NCBI GenBank assembly: GCA_050246635.1
Contig: JBFWVR010000004.1
Location: 186,001-250,000 of the forward strand
Length of the DNA: 64,000 nucleotides
Reading direction: 5' to 3'
Origin: JBFWVR01 sp050246635
GTDB taxonomy: Bacteria > Acidobacteriota > Vicinamibacteria > Vicinamibacterales > UBA2999
In this document: piece after piece, positions 62,370-64,000 of the stretch
Numbering within the stretch: position 1 is the first letter of the stretch
Layout of the letters: each line of letters begins with the position of its first letter
Program-made: the position numbers and the translations under genes
Notes under the pieces: model-generated
The model's input: only the letters and a program-made list of their open reading frames with translations
Database searches by the model: none
Told to the model about the DNA's origin: nothing

Positions 62370-62569
62370 TCGCGCGTTCCGACAATCTTGTCCGTCCCCA
62401 GGCGGGTCCGCGCAGTCACCGGATCCCGCTAACGTTCTCCCGCACAGCCACTTACCGCCTCCCGGCAGGATGCGCCCGGGCGCGCATCGTTCTTGCTACC
62501 AGATCCCCGTTGCGGGCGCCGCCGTCGGCGGCGCCACCCGATCGATCCAGGAACGGAGGCACGACGCAC

Positions 62570-63853
62570 ATGAACTACGCGGACATCGCGTGGATGCTGG
62601 TGTCCACGGCGCTGGTGCTGCTGATGACGCCCGCGCTCGCATTCTTCTACGGCGGGCTGGTCCGGTCGAAGAACGCGCTCAACACCATGATGATGAGCGT
62701 GGTCTCGCTCGGCGCCGTCGGCGTCTTGTGGGCCGTGATCGGCTACTCGCTGGCCTTCGCGCCGGGTGTCCCGCTGGTCGGGGGCCTCGGCCACGCGCTG
62801 CTGGCCGGCGTGGGGCTCGAGGCGCAGGGCACGATCCCGCACCTGCTGTTCATGGCGTTCCAGGGCACCTTCGCGATCATCACGGCGGCGCTCATCTCGG
62901 GCGCGGTCGTCGAGCGCATGCGCTTCCCGGCCTACCTGCTCTTCATCGTGCTCTGGGCGCTGGTCGTCTATGCCCCGGTGGCGCACTGGGTGTGGGGCGG
63001 GGGCTTCCTGGCGCAACTCGGCGCGCTCGACTACGCGGGCGGCACGGTCGTGCACGTCAACGCGGCGGCGGCGGCGTTCGTGGCCGCGAAGGTCGTGGGG
63101 GCGCGCAAGGACTACGGCCGGCAGGCGCTCATCCCGCACAACGTGCCGTTCACGCTGCTCGGCGCGGGGCTGCTCTGGTTCGGGTGGTTCGGCTTCAACG
63201 CCGGCAGCGCGCTCGGCGCCAACGAGGGCGCGGCGCTGGCGTTCGTGAACACCATGTTCGCGCCGGCGGCGACGCTGACGGTGTGGACGCTGCTGGACCT
63301 GACGCGCGAGGGGCGCGTGACCGCGGTCGGCGCGGCCACGGCCATGGTGGTCGGGCTCGTCGCGATCACGCCGGCGGCGGGCTTCGTCGGCCCGATGGCG
63401 GCCATTGCCATCGGGGCCCTCGCGGCGCTGCCGAGCTACTTCGCGCTGATCTGGCGCGTGCGCACCAGCCTGGACGATTCGCTCGACGTCGTCGCGGCGC
63501 ACGGCCTCGGCGGCACCGTGGGCGCGCTGCTGACGGGGGTGTTCGCGGACCAGGCGTGGAACGGCAGCGTCAACGGCCTGCTCTACGGCAACCCGGCCCA
63601 GTTCGGCATCCAGTTCGCCGGGGTCGCCGTCGTCGCCATCTACAGCCTGACGCTCACGTTCCTGCTGCTCAAGCTGGTCGATCTCGTCCTGCCCATCCGC
63701 ATCGCGAAGAAGGGTGAGGGCATCGGCCTCGACGTGAGCGAGCACGGTGAGGAGGCCTACAGCGGTGGCGAGGGCCACCTGCTCATCCCGCCGGACGTGC
63801 TGCAGCGGTCGGCCGTGCCGCTGCCGCAGATGGCGGAAGGGAGGACGTCGTGA
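62570..63853 (+). CDS. amtB: Ammonium transporter AmtB
   Basis: A 427-residue Amt-family channel; ATG 62570 is preceded by GGAGG at 10 bp. The Amt signature is visible in GALDYAGGTVVHVNAAAAAF, which carries the first pore His, and the second in DVVAAHGLGGTVGALLTGVFA. About eleven TM helices are expected (MLVSTALVLLMTPALAFFYGG as the first). The C-terminal tail (EGIGLDVSEHGEEAY) is the conserved PII-binding segment. It is coupled to the following PII gene by overlap (GTGA). The pair takes up ammonium under nitrogen limitation, gated by PII. I see no sigma-54 promoter in the 200-bp gap behind the activator gene. Confidence 0.95.
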   Translation: MNYADIAWMLVSTALVLLMTPALAFFYGGLVRSKNALNTMMMSVVSLGAVGVLWAVIGYSLAFAPGVPLVGGLGHALLAGVGLEAQGTIPHLLFMAFQGTFAIITAALISGAVVERMRFPAYLLFIVLWALVVYAPVAHWVWGGGFLAQLGALDYAGGTVVHVNAAAAAFVAAKVVGARKDYGRQALIPHNVPFTLLGAGLLWFGWFGFNAGSALGANEGAALAFVNTMFAPAATLTVWTLLDLTREGRVTAVGAATAMVVGLVAITPAAGFVGPMAAIAIGALAALPSYFALIWRVRTSLDDSLDVVAAHGLGGTVGALLTGVFADQAWNGSVNGLLYGNPAQFGIQFAGVAVVAIYSLTLTFLLLKLVDLVLPIRIAKKGEGIGLDVSEHGEEAYSGGEGHLLIPPDVLQRSAVPLPQMAEGRTS

Positions 63854-64000
63854 AGCTCATCGTTGCCGTGGTGCGTCCGGAGAAGTTGAACGACGTGCTC
63901 GAGGCGCTGTTCCGGGCCGAGGTCCGCGGGCTGACGATCAGCCGCGTGCAGGGGCACGGCGGCGAGACCGAGCACGTCGAGACCTATCGCGGCACGACCG
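63850..64000 (+). CDS. PII signal protein (GlnB/GlnK), partial
   Basis: The first 50 codons of a PII gene, cut by the window end. GTG 63850 overlaps the amtB stop. The translation KLIVAVVRPEKLNDVLEALF followed by GLTISRVQGHGGE is the standard PII N-terminal beta-alpha-beta unit. The uridylylated Tyr and the T-loop lie at or just past the end. Linkage to amtB makes a GlnK role likely: sensing 2-oxoglutarate and ATP/ADP and blocking AmtB. Confidence 0.93.
   Translation, partial: MKLIVAVVRPEKLNDVLEALFRAEVRGLTISRVQGHGGETEHVETYRGTT

Noticed and set aside
62370..62569. Sigma-54 -24/-12 promoter before amtB
   Set aside because: A TTGCTA is present near 62493, but no GG pair lies at the required distance upstream; not claimed.

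Overview
The window is a GC-rich chromosomal segment, most likely from an Acidobacteriota bacterium of the Vicinamibacteria type. This is an inference. It rests on the orphan MacB/FtsX-like permease beside a PadR regulator at 50.6-53.8 kb (the ADOP arrangement typical of Acidobacteria), the paired M16 peptidases, the DUF885 and M14 exopeptidase-like secreted proteins, and the abundance of small dispersed intergenic repeats. There are no rRNA, tRNA, CRISPR or phage structural genes, and no intact insertion sequence.

Layout. 0-1.8 kb: a translationally coupled cassette for cytochrome c and copper handling (CcmH-like, cytochrome c, PCuAC chaperone, SCO). 2-3.7 kb: a secreted DUF885 protein. 3.7-4.4 kb: noncoding DNA with palindromic repeats. 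4.4-24.8 kb: a defence island. On the minus strand are an HhH-like protein with a PD-(D/E)XK/DUF2075 ATPase, and an operon of McrB-like, McrC-like, Rad50-like ATPase, a small W/H-rich protein and a truncated PLD/helicase. On the plus strand are DUF429, a decayed SNF2 helicase, and a complete type III-like Res-Mod pair with a UvrD-like helicase. A ~95-bp direct repeat lies in the two divergent intergenic gaps that bracket the 9.3-kb middle part. 25-28 kb: toxin-antitoxin debris (broken DUF433/DUF5615, an orphan Phd, a truncated RelE-like toxin with an intact Xre partner, and a duplicated gene fragment). 28.2-35.5 kb: a sigma factor with a long C-terminal extension, a metallophosphoesterase, a RecB-like nuclease/helicase carrying an in-frame repeat insertion, and an acidic protein. 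35.8-49 kb: mixed metabolic and envelope genes (F420/NADPH oxidoreductase, Ig-like lipoprotein, WYL regulator, outer-membrane protein, M16 pair, tetraheme cytochrome, CoA transferase, GH39-like hydrolase, HD hydrolase). 49-50.5 kb: ParA with a basic low-complexity partner. 50.6-60.5 kb: PadR, ADOP permease, DinB, hybrid histidine kinase, M14-like peptidase. 60.8-64 kb: a NifA/NtrC-type sigma-54 activator, AmtB, and the start of a PII gene, a nitrogen-status module.

Intergenic DNA is unusually rich in repeats: nested palindromes built on GGGGACWGTCCCC or GGGGTCWGACCCC, a 150-bp composite element present twice, and several short tandem-repeat families with periods of 7, 8, 9 and 13 bp. One of these has entered a coding sequence in frame. 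The candidates most worth following are the HhH/DUF2075 pair, the repeat-bracketed block with its deletion scar, the Rad50-like ATPase with its small partner, the sigma factor fusion, and the repeat biology.
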